Source: Calothrix sp. PCC 7716 (GTDB lineage Bacteria > Cyanobacteriota > Cyanobacteriia > Cyanobacteriales > Nostocaceae). From it: 64,000 nucleotides of DNA. This document shows positions 37,111 through 44,915 of the stretch, in pieces; position 1 is the stretch's first letter, and the number at the start of each line of letters is the position of its first letter. Where the stretch lies: NCBI RefSeq assembly GCF_019977735.1, contig NZ_AP025018.1, positions 2,480,001 through 2,544,000 of the forward strand, in the 5' to 3' direction. Below the pieces are notes generated by a model. That model ran no database searches. It saw only the letters and a program-made list of their open reading frames with translations, and had not been told where the DNA came from. The position numbers and the translations under genes were made by a program.

Positions 37111-37677
37111 ATGGGAAGAACGGTAGAGGATAAAAAAGAGATTGTCAGTGAACTCAAACAAACTTTGGGTGAGTCAAGTTTGGCACTAGTAATTGATTAT
37201 CAAGGACTAACAGTTGCTGAAATTACTGACTTGCGGCGCAAATTACGTCCGAGTGGCACGATTTGCAAAGTAACAAAAAATACTCTAATGGGCATTGCCA
37301 TTCAAGATGACGAAAAATGGCAACCACTATCAGAATTGCTCAAGGGTTCTAATGCCTTTTTGCTGGTAAAAGAAGATTTTTCATCTGCAATCAAAGCATA
37401 CCAAGAGTTTCAAAAAGCCACCAAGGATAAAACCACACTTCGTGGTGGTGTAATGGAAGGCAAGCTGCTCCTTGAAGCAGATGTCAAAGCATTGGGAGAT
37501 TTACCTTCCAAGGAACAGCTCATAGCGCAAATTGCAGGCGCCATCAACGCAGTGGCTACCAAAATTGCCGTTGGTATCAACGAAGTACCAAGTTCGTTGG
37601 GACGCGCTTTGCAAGCTTACGCTGACAAAGACAAAGAAGGTGCCACCGAAGGCGCACAAGAAACAGCTGCCGAGTAG
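37111..37677 (+). CDS. rplJ: 50S ribosomal protein L10
   Basis: L10 anchors the L7/L12 stalk. The 188 residues show [53 protein letters not shown], and the C-terminal helix that binds L7/L12 ([20 protein letters not shown]). Start ATG at 37111 with a good GGGGGTG site. The leader at 36821-36998 supports autoregulation. It forms one unit with rplL (36-base gap). Confidence 0.97.
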   Translation: MGRTVEDKKEIVSELKQTLGESSLALVIDYQGLTVAEITDLRRKLRPSGTICKVTKNTLMGIAIQDDEKWQPLSELLKGSNAFLLVKEDFSSAIKAYQEFQKATKDKTTLRGGVMEGKLLLEADVKALGDLPSKEQLIAQIAGAINAVATKIAVGINEVPSSLGRALQAYADKDKEGATEGAQETAAE

Positions 37678-37713
37678 GCATTATCAACAATTACAATTAG
37701 AGGAGACTAAAAA

Positions 37714-38106
37714 ATGTCCACTACAACTGATGAAATTTTAGAGAAATTGAAAGGTCTTACACTTCTCGAAGCATCTGAACTCGTTAAGCAAATTGAAGAA
37801 GCTTTTGGAGTGAGCGCTGCTGCACCTGTTGGTGGCATGATGATGATGGCGCCTGGTGCTGGAGCTGCTGCTGCTGAACCAGTTGAAGAGCAGACTGAAT
37901 TCGACGCAATTCTTGATTCAGTACCTGCTGATAAGAAGATTGCTGTTCTTAAGATTGTTCGTGAATTAACTGGTTTAGGCTTGAAAGAAGCTAAAGACTT
38001 AGTAGAAGCGGCGCCTAAAGCATTATTTGAAGGAGTTGCAAAAGACAAAGCTGAAGATGCTAAGAAGCGCGTCGAAGAAGCTGGTGGTAAAGTTACCGTC
38101 AAGTAA
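37714..38106 (+). CDS. rplL: 50S ribosomal protein L7/L12
   Basis: L7/L12 makes the stalk that recruits elongation factors. The 130 residues contain the N-terminal dimer helix ([28 protein letters not shown] region), an Ala-rich hinge ([20 protein letters not shown]), and the C-terminal domain ending [15 protein letters not shown] with [20 protein letters not shown]. The MMMM stretch in the hinge is unusual but seen in cyanobacterial relatives. AGAGGAGAC precedes the ATG. A strong terminator follows. Confidence 0.97.
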   Translation: MSTTTDEILEKLKGLTLLEASELVKQIEEAFGVSAAAPVGGMMMMAPGAGAAAAEPVEEQTEFDAILDSVPADKKIAVLKIVRELTGLGLKEAKDLVEAAPKALFEGVAKDKAEDAKKRVEEAGGKVTVK

Positions 38107-38176
38107 TTTTACTTTTGCCTCAATGTTTTAGAAATCTGTGGATTTGTTGCTTCACCCTCATAAGTGAAGCTAAACT

Positions 38177-38202
38177 AAGCCTGTCAAAAACAGGCTTTTT
38201 TA
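38177..38202 (+). terminator. Rho-independent terminator after rplL
   Basis: AAGCCTG and CAGGCTT arms (7 bp) with a TCAAAAA loop, followed by six T residues. It ends the rplJ-rplL transcript. Confidence 0.9.
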
Positions 38203-38209
38203 TTTACAA

Positions 38210-38328
38210 ATTTTCTTGTGTCTTGTGGAATAGTCTTGTGTCTTGTGGAGCGGGCAGAGAAAGCCCGCCTCTTACATTTGAAACTATATCTAGGACGGGG
38301 CAAGAGAAAGCCCATCCCACAAGAGTTT
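38210..38328. repeat. Direct repeats and GC hairpins between rplL and a minus-strand gene
   Basis: TCTTGTGTCTTGTGGA occurs twice in tandem (about 38215-38249). Next come hairpins GGCGGG-type: GCGGGCAGAGAAAGCCCGC at 38250-38270 and a related GGGGCAAGAGAAAGCCCATCCC at 38298-38318. These match the dispersed hairpin family seen elsewhere. Confidence 0.65.
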
Positions 38329-38331
38329 TAT

Positions 38332-38541
38332 TTATGCTTGATTGCGTCGCTGTTCCAAATGTTCGCGGAGTATTCTCTCAGTTTCCGGGTCATTTAACCC
38401 AACAGAGGGTGGGTATACTTTAGCATTCGGGTCTCGGAATCTTTCCACATAAATTGATAAAGCTTCGTCATCCTCTCTGTGTTCAAGAACGTATTGCCGA
38501 AACTCCGAGCGAGTCATTATTGCGAAATTAGGTTTGCTCAT
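38332..38541 (-). CDS. Small hypothetical protein (DUF6887-like)
   Basis: A 69-residue protein: MSKPNFAIMTRSEFRQYVLE, HREDDEALSIYVERFRDPNA, and ERILREHLEQRRNQA. The MTRSEFRQYVLEHREDDEA region resembles the DUF6887 family, small cyanobacterial proteins often near a DUF6888 partner; no partner is seen here. The ATG lies immediately after the stop codon of the truncated P450 frame. The family assignment is from memory and tentative. Confidence 0.55.
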   Translation of the reverse strand: MSKPNFAIMTRSEFRQYVLEHREDDEALSIYVERFRDPNAKVYPPSVGLNDPETERILREHLEQRRNQA

Positions 38542-39126
38542 TTAAAAATCTCCAGCGTCCATTGGGGTAAATGGTAATTTTAATGGGTTTATTGTTATTA
38601 AACCGTCTGTTAGTGTTGTCAATAGCTGACTTAGACGTGTGGAGTCTGTACCAGTTTTTGTACCTAATAATAGTTCGCTGGCAATATCAAAGGTTACTTG
38701 TTTGAATTCTTCAAACCAAGCAAATTCATGTTTGGTTACCCATTTGTTTAGATAATTTTGGGTTATTTGTTCCATTGTGGCGAAATAATCTGCTAGTGCT
38801 GGGCCGTGCATTGCTGGCATTATCAGGCGCCTTTTTTGCCGATGTTCTTCACCGTCCATTAAAAATAGTGATTCTCCAAGTAGTTCTTTGAAGTTATTGG
38901 GCCATCCTTGGCGCCAGGAGAAATGCTCTATGTGAGTTGAAAGTACGAATTCGGCTGCTTCTGGTCCAACCATGACTATTGTTGGTTTACCTATTAAGTT
39001 GGTTCTGAATATGGCGCCGTGTTGTTGGTAGCGTTTGGCGATGTAATTGTTGTCGAAGACGAATGATAAGGTTTCTCCGAGTATTGGTAAACCGTTGCTG
39101 CCTGGTGGGAGTTGATTCGCGGTCAT
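38542..39126 (-). pseudogene. Truncated cytochrome P450 (N-terminal part only)
   Basis: The 194-residue frame is the N-terminal part of a CYP120-like cytochrome P450: LPPGSNGLPILGETLSF, GAIFRTNLIGKPTIVMVGPE, LSTHIEHFSWRQGWPNNFKE, and FLMDGEEHRQKRRLIMPAMH with the HRQKRR C-helix. It stops near residue 194, well short of the I-helix, the ExxR motif and the haem Cys loop; I see no remaining P450 sequence downstream. The frame ends DAGDF-stop and a small gene begins at once. It is best called a truncated gene; no haem could be held. A frameshift or an insertion of the small gene is a possible cause. Confidence 0.75.
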
Positions 39127-39157
39127 GATAAATTTGTAGGAGGTAAATATTTAATTT

Positions 39158-39288
39158 AATAGATTTTGATCCCCCCTAGCCCCCCTTAATAAGGGGGGGA
39201 CAAGAAGATTTAAAGCCCTCCGCGAATTCGGGGGGACAAGAAGATTTAAAGCCCCCCTTATTAAGGGGGGTTGGGGGGGATTAATCTA
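39158..39288. repeat. C-run palindromes with a duplicated spacer
   Basis: Blocks of CCCCCCTT-AATAAGGGGGG alternate with a direct repeat of GGACAAGAAGATTTAAAGCCC (about 39200 and 39230). The arms are near-perfect inverted repeats. The cluster reaches the 3' end of the CHAT-TPR gene, and its C-terminal codons start inside the last arm. Similar C-run palindromes are at 5558 and 59035. Confidence 0.75.
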
Positions 39289-42200
39289 AGTTGCCGTGAA
39301 TTTTGAAGGCTGCCCAGTAGTAGGGATGGTTGTAGAGTTTTTGGTTGGTTGGAATGGTGCTGAGTTTTTGGAGTTGTTCTGCGACTGGCGCCTGTATTTT
39401 AGTTCCTCCGAGGGGCGATTTTTTTAGTAAGTCTTCGTACCATTTCTTTAATTCACCTGCGGTTAGTTCTTTTAACCATGCGGTTGCTTCGTTTAGGGCA
39501 GTTGGGGCAGGTTTTCGTTGTTTGAGTTTTCGATAAAATTCCGTCATTACTAGTGCATTGGCAATATTGTCAACCATCCATTGTGTTGTTAATACGTGGT
39601 TAACACCTGCTTTCATTAGTTCGCTGACTATGCCTACATATTCTGTGGTTATTGTTTGGTCTGTGGTGATTGCTGTTTGACCTGAAAGGGTTATTAATGA
39701 ATAGTTATTGAGAATTCGCGCATTAATTTCTTCTAACGAAAGCTTTTCTTCTTCTGCTAGTAATAGTTGTGATTGTTTGGAGTTGTTGGGGTTGTCGTTT
39801 GCGTATCCGATAAAATGCAGGATGCTATGGTTACTCAGTGCGTTAAGTACTTCTTGCTTTGTTGCTTTTGCTGCCTGAATTCGTTTGACTTGATTAAATA
39901 GATTTGTAATTCCTTCTGTTTGTATTTTTACTGATTCTAGTAATGGATAATTTTTAGTGGTTGGCGCCTCTATACTTAGTAATGATTGTGTTTCGACAGG
40001 TTGCGATGTTTGATTTTTCAGTGCTAATGCTAGTTCGGCAGTCGGGAAATATGTGATTGTTTTGATGTTGGGTAGTAAGAATAGGGCATGAAGTGGATAT
40101 TTAAATAAATCGCGATGAGGTATTAATATTAACTTTGTAATGCCTTCGAGTTCTTGTTCGATGGCGCCTATACTTAAAATTTCACGAAGTTTGAGCAGTC
40201 GCGCTTCCATGAAAGTTACCCAAGATTCTTCTATATGCTGGTTCCATTCAGTTGCCCAGTCTTCAAATGCTGTTAAATTTGCAATTACTTCGGGTATTGG
40301 TATTTCGTTCATTTCACCAATGTTTAACATTGGTGTAAATACAAGTATTGGTTCTGGATGGTTTGTTTTGACAATAAAGCTTCGTAAGCCAGAAGGACTG
40401 ATGTGCCAATATATAATAGCTGTTGTGGAATTGACTAGATTTTGTATTGATTTGTAGCTAGGAGAATAAAAGTTGTCAACAAAACCAAATTGTTGCCAAT
40501 TTAAACAAGCATTTTTACCAAATTCGGCTAGTTCTAAAGCTTGGAGCAGTTCACCTGATTGTACGGAAATATCTACTGCTAGTTGTCCGATACCAGCAAA
40601 TTTTAATGCTAAATCTTTTTTGCTATTATTGTCTCGCTGTGAGTCGTTTAAAGCACTTGATAATAAGGTTGCTGCATAAGTTTGAAATTGTTGTGCCTGT
40701 AAAGTATCACCGAATCCGAGTAAAACTATAATGATGTTTTGTAAAACTTCTAAATGCAATGACAGAAAATCTGTACTATTAACAGCCGATAATGCTTGAT
40801 TATAAGCGTAAATAGCTTGTGACCAATCATCTGAAATGTAAGTGTAGCGCTTGCCTCTATCATAATAAGCATTACCAAGCGCTATATGTAATTTACACCA
40901 AACTTCAGGTTGAGTATCTTTATTTATGTAGTTAACAGCTACTGCATAAGTCGCTAATTTACCTTCTAGACCACGCGCGTTTAATGCCGGATTTTCATTT
41001 GCGATTGAACTATGCGAACTTAAATAATAATCGAAATCTGCAGATTTTTCTACGGTATTCGCACGCGCTATCCATGCTTCGGTGCTGTCGCTTTGTAGTT
41101 GAATTGCATAGTCGAATGATAGAATTGCGTCTTCATATTTTTCTGAAGCTGCTAGTAGTAAACCTCGGTTGTACCAAGCTGCAAATATATTTGGCTCTCT
41201 ATCAACCGTTTGGTCGTAGCATACAAGCGCTTGATATGAGTCTCCCAGTTGCTCCCAAGCGATGGCTTTGTTGAACCAAGCTAAATATACATTGGGGTTA
41301 ATGTCAAGTGCTTTATCCCATGATGCTATTGCTTGATGCCATTCTCCGAGACTTGCTTGAAGTACACCTCGGTCTATCCAAATTTCATAAAATTCTGGGT
41401 TGAGTGCAAGAGCATTATCATAAGACTCAACGGCATCTTCGTGTCGATTACATTTATCGAGCGCTACTCCACGCAGGTACCAAAGTTCATAAGAGCCTGG
41501 TTGCGATTTTAGGGCTTTTTGATATGAAATAACCGCTTCTTCCCATTGTTGTAATTGTGCCATCGCTAACCCACGTTGATACCAGGCGCCTGAATGTTGC
41601 GGTTGTATTTCCACGGCTTCGTCAAATGAGGTAATAGCTTCAGCATATTGTTTGTTTTGCGACAGCGCAATTCCGCGATAATACCAATTTTCGGCATCCA
41701 TTGGTTCGAGTTGTGTCGCACGGTCATAGCAGCTAATTGCTTCAGGTATTTGCCAAAGTTTGAGTAATGCTAATCCTTTACCTGCCCACGCATCGCCATA
41801 GTCTGATTTAATTTCAATCGCTTTATCAAATGACGCTATTGCTTCTGAGTATCTTTCTAATTCACCTAAGCTGGCGCCTCGATTAAACCAAGCTTTGTAA
41901 TAATCGGGTTTAATGGCAATTGCATTTTCATAACTGGCAATGGCTTGAGGCAAGTTTTTTAAGTGAAACAGGGCTAAACCTCTATTAAACCAGTATTCAT
42001 AAGCATCAGGCGCCAAAGCTATTGCTTGGTCATACGAAAATACAGCAGCTGATAAATTTCCGGCTTTAGTTTGCGCTAAAGCTTGATAGAACCATGCTTG
42101 TGCTTCTAGTTGCTTAGATGCTTGGTTGGGGATATCGACAAAAATTTGCGAGGTACTAGTTTCAGAAAGTAACCCAGATGCTAGTTGTTCAACTAAATTT

Positions 42201-43672
42201 GCACTTTGTTGTAACCGCACCCAAAGTTCGTCAAGCGTTACCGCGACGGTTGGGGACATCTCGGTAAGTGCATCGTCAAAGTCTTGCTGTATTGGTAAAA
42301 CGCTTGGACGCTGAACTGGAATTACTGGAGAATCTAAATCTATTTCTTCAGAGACTGTTTCAGTAGCTGCCTCTGGTGCAATAAACTCTATATAATTTTC
42401 GTCTATTATCCGCGCCCACTGTTCGCCTGTGGTAATTTCTTCAACAACTGTTTCAGTTGGCGCCGCAATTTCAACTTCTGGCTCTGTATCTGTATCTGTA
42501 CCCCATAAATCGTCTCCTAGCTCAGTAATTAAATATTGCCCTGGAGTATTTAATAATGCGGGAGTAACTTCTTCTATTGAGGTAGTTTCTGGCGCCACAT
42601 TTTCGTTGGCTAATTCATTTGTTAAATTAGATTCGTTTGAATTAGATTCGTTTGAATTAGATTCGTATATTACAGGTTCCGTGATCGCCGCCGGCTCTGA
42701 ATCCCATAATTCCTCTCCGTACTGGCATAATAGTTCTTCTTGCTGCTGTGTATCTGTAATTTCTTCTATTTCGATATTTTCGACATTTTCTATTTCGATA
42801 TTTTCGACTATTTCTACATTATTAATATTACTTTCTGTTGTAGAAATTAAATCATTATTTGGTTCGTTTATATAATTTGTTACTGGTGTTGAATATTGCT
42901 CTTGTATTCCCCACAAATCTTCACCGAACTGACGCAGTAAGTTTTGTCCTGGTGTATCACAAAAAACACTATCAACATCTTCAGTTACTGATGTTATCGC
43001 TGTGTTGCTTATTAAATCTGAATAGTATATTGAATCGGGTTGAGAAGTGGACTGCTCAAACTCTTGTAAATCTTCACTATATATATCGAGCAAATCTTGC
43101 CCAGATATTTCTGGTGGTAATTCAAAATCAGCAGTTGAGGAATTATCGAAATCTAAATCTTGAGAGTCTGTATTAGATAAGGAAATGGCAGATTCGTAGT
43201 TTGGATTAGGCACGATTATCTCGATACTTCCTTCGGTAACTTCGTCGTGACGAATATCTTGCCACGAAACACCTGTATTACGAGCTAGCAGTCGCATTCC
43301 TATGTCGTGAGCAAAGTCTCCGACAGTGCCAATTTCTAACTCCCCTAATTGCACCAGTCGAAACGCTAGCTCTTCATTTGGTGCAGGAGAAGCAAGCAAT
43401 CGCTCGCCAAAAATTTGCAACCACTCTAACCAGCGTTGTGTACTTATACGATTGGACATTCGTTCTAAGTATTTGATTGCCCAAGTTTGCCCACGTGCTT
43501 GACTCACACCTTCTAGCAACTGGGTAAACAAATACTCTAAATCGGCATTAGTTAACATCGGTGGTGATTGCACCACAGTCTGTTGCGTTACCAATGCCCT
43601 CGAACGCTCTTTCTTTTTGCCAAACAGTTGCTGGAAAAACTTTCTAAGCAATTTTACTAACCGCCTGAGCAT
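39281..43672 (-). CDS. TPR-CHAT protein with a degenerate CHAT domain
   Basis: A 1463-residue protein. Residues 1-20 are a basic, amphipathic helix; 38-135 is a helical domain shared with the next gene (LTNADLEYLFTQLLEGVSQA). Residues 140-480 are acidic and disordered-looking, with four copies of a motif of the type PGQ-LL-GEDLW at about 190, 240, 309 and 376. Ten or eleven TPR units follow (about 525-900). The C-terminus (about 1220-1463) is a CHAT domain, the caspase-like fold of cyanobacterial TPR-CHAT proteins: EYVGIVSELMKAGVNHVLTT and HPYYWAAFKIHG. The catalytic pair is gone: HFxGHG reads HFIGYA (Tyr1290) and LSACET reads LSGQT, with no Cys. A structural or regulatory role fits better than proteolysis. 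Confidence 0.85.
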   Translation of the reverse strand: MLRRLVKLLRKFFQQLFGKKKERSRALVTQQTVVQSPPMLTNADLEYLFTQLLEGVSQARGQTWAIKYLERMSNRISTQRWLEWLQIFGERLLASPAPNEELAFRLVQLGELEIGTVGDFAHDIGMRLLARNTGVSWQDIRHDEVTEGSIEIIVPNPNYESAISLSNTDSQDLDFDNSSTADFELPPEISGQDLLDIYSEDLQEFEQSTSQPDSIYYSDLISNTAITSVTEDVDSVFCDTPGQNLLRQFGEDLWGIQEQYSTPVTNYINEPNNDLISTTESNINNVEIVENIEIENVENIEIEEITDTQQQEELLCQYGEELWDSEPAAITEPVIYESNSNESNSNESNLTNELANENVAPETTSIEEVTPALLNTPGQYLITELGDDLWGTDTDTEPEVEIAAPTETVVEEITTGEQWARIIDENYIEFIAPEAATETVSEEIDLDSPVIPVQRPSVLPIQQDFDDALTEMSPTVAVTLDELWVRLQQSANLVEQLASGLLSETSTSQIFVDIPNQASKQLEAQAWFYQALAQTKAGNLSAAVFSYDQAIALAPDAYEYWFNRGLALFHLKNLPQAIASYENAIAIKPDYYKAWFNRGASLGELERYSEAIASFDKAIEIKSDYGDAWAGKGLALLKLWQIPEAISCYDRATQLEPMDAENWYYRGIALSQNKQYAEAITSFDEAVEIQPQHSGAWYQRGLAMAQLQQWEEAVISYQKALKSQPGSYELWYLRGVALDKCNRHEDAVESYDNALALNPEFYEIWIDRGVLQASLGEWHQAIASWDKALDINPNVYLAWFNKAIAWEQLGDSYQALVCYDQTVDREPNIFAAWYNRGLLLAASEKYEDAILSFDYAIQLQSDSTEAWIARANTVEKSADFDYYLSSHSSIANENPALNARGLEGKLATYAVAVNYINKDTQPEVWCKLHIALGNAYYDRGKRYTYISDDWSQAIYAYNQALSAVNSTDFLSLHLEVLQNIIIVLLGFGDTLQAQQFQTYAATLLSSALNDSQRDNNSKKDLALKFAGIGQLAVDISVQSGELLQALELAEFGKNACLNWQQFGFVDNFYSPSYKSIQNLVNSTTAIIYWHISPSGLRSFIVKTNHPEPILVFTPMLNIGEMNEIPIPEVIANLTAFEDWATEWNQHIEESWVTFMEARLLKLREILSIGAIEQELEGITKLILIPHRDLFKYPLHALFLLPNIKTITYFPTAELALALKNQTSQPVETQSLLSIEAPTTKNYPLLESVKIQTEGITNLFNQVKRIQAAKATKQEVLNALSNHSILHFIGYANDNPNNSKQSQLLLAEEEKLSLEEINARILNNYSLITLSGQTAITTDQTITTEYVGIVSELMKAGVNHVLTTQWMVDNIANALVMTEFYRKLKQRKPAPTALNEATAWLKELTAGELKKWYEDLLKKSPLGGTKIQAPVAEQLQKLSTIPTNQKLYNHPYYWAAFKIHGNLD

Positions 43673-43944
43673 CTACCGTTATACTCTGGATGTGCCTCAT
43701 TGATTGTAGCGATACTCATGAATTTAGGGAATCGCTATGTGTTCGCTTAGTTACAAATATTTTAAGAAATATTTAATCAAAATACATGTTTTAACAGGCG
43801 AATACATTTTCTTGAGAAACAAAAGATACAATACCACTCATTCGATTTATACGCTATATTTATGCTGCCAATAATTAATTAACTTTACCTAATTTTTATT
43901 TTCCTACCCCCTTGCCAAATTTGGTTTAATTTAGTACAATTGCA

Positions 43945-44646
43945 CTAAATGGATGAGTCTTGGGGATTAGCTTGAGATTCAGCTTGAGATTCAGCTTGAA
44001 ACTGGTCAACTAACGCTTGAATAATCACATCTGGGTCATCACTTTCTATACCAACTTGTTGAGCAATAGAAGCGCGCAGGTTAGTATCCTGATGCATCAG
44101 TTCGTAGAGTTGGTCAAGAGTAATAGTTTGAAATTCGCCTTCTCCGTCGGGTGTCTTTTCTGGCTGTTGAAGCGTTGAATCTTGGGAAGCGGTATCGGGT
44201 ATTAACTGCGTCACGTCAGGTCCACTGTATTCCCAAATTGGTTCGGTTTGATTGCGAGTTAGCAGTTCCATCCCTATATCATAAGCAGTGTCTCCAACCT
44301 CGCCAACTTCTAATTCGCCAAGTTGAACGAGTCTTGCAGCTAATTCATTATTTGGCACCGTTGATGCCAGGAGTTTATCACCAAACTTATTTAACCATTC
44401 TAACCAACGTTCAGTAGAAACACGGTGTTCGATGTTATGCAGCCATTTCAGTGCCCACGCTTGACCGCGCGCTTGGTTAACTCCTTCCAAAAGCTCGGTA
44501 AACAAAAATTCCAAATCTGTGTCGCTGAGAGGAGGAGCGGGTTTTTTCTCAACCGAACTGACAATTTTGGATTTGGGCTTTGTCGTGTTGCCACCGAACA
44601 AAGCTTGGAAAAATTTTTTCAGCCACTGAATAAGCCTTTTGAACAT
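43945..44646 (-). CDS. Short paralogue of the TPR-CHAT N-terminal domain
   Basis: A 233-residue protein closely similar to the start of the TPR-CHAT product: an opening helix MFKRLIQWLKKFFQALFGG, then LSDTDLEFLFTELLEGVNQA, RGQAWALKWL, STERWLEWLNKFGDKLLAS, and LAARLVQLGELEVGEVGDTA. After residue 135 it has an acidic linker with a TLDQLYELMHQDTNL segment (about 180) that resembles TLDELWVRLQQSANL near residue 479 of the large protein, then a Gln/Ala/Ser tail with repeated QAESQ. It lacks TPR and CHAT parts. The two genes lie 272 bases apart on one strand, upstream of the large gene. Likely a dimer partner or adaptor. Confidence 0.75.
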   Translation of the reverse strand: MFKRLIQWLKKFFQALFGGNTTKPKSKIVSSVEKKPAPPLSDTDLEFLFTELLEGVNQARGQAWALKWLHNIEHRVSTERWLEWLNKFGDKLLASTVPNNELAARLVQLGELEVGEVGDTAYDIGMELLTRNQTEPIWEYSGPDVTQLIPDTASQDSTLQQPEKTPDGEGEFQTITLDQLYELMHQDTNLRASIAQQVGIESDDPDVIIQALVDQFQAESQAESQANPQDSSI

Positions 44647-44915
44647 CTACATGCACCTTTATTTGCTTGGTGTGTACCCGTTTATTGTAGCTATGGCGCC
44701 GTACTTTAGTGGTGTATCAATTAAATAAAATCTACAGGAAAAATTTGTATTAGTTTAACTAATCTATATAATATTTAAATTTTATGAATGTAGAAAAATG
44801 TTCACAGGGTGAGATTTTGCATTCCCTAGTGCTTAAAATATATACTCTCAGCTAGTCCCACTTAGGGCACTTGTGTAATTTCAACGCCTCATTCGGCATA
44901 AAAATCACCAATACC

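Noticed and set aside
44871-44915. 15 extra codons before dnaX MSYEPL
   Set aside because: The extension starts without a ribosome site and is not part of the conserved DnaX start.
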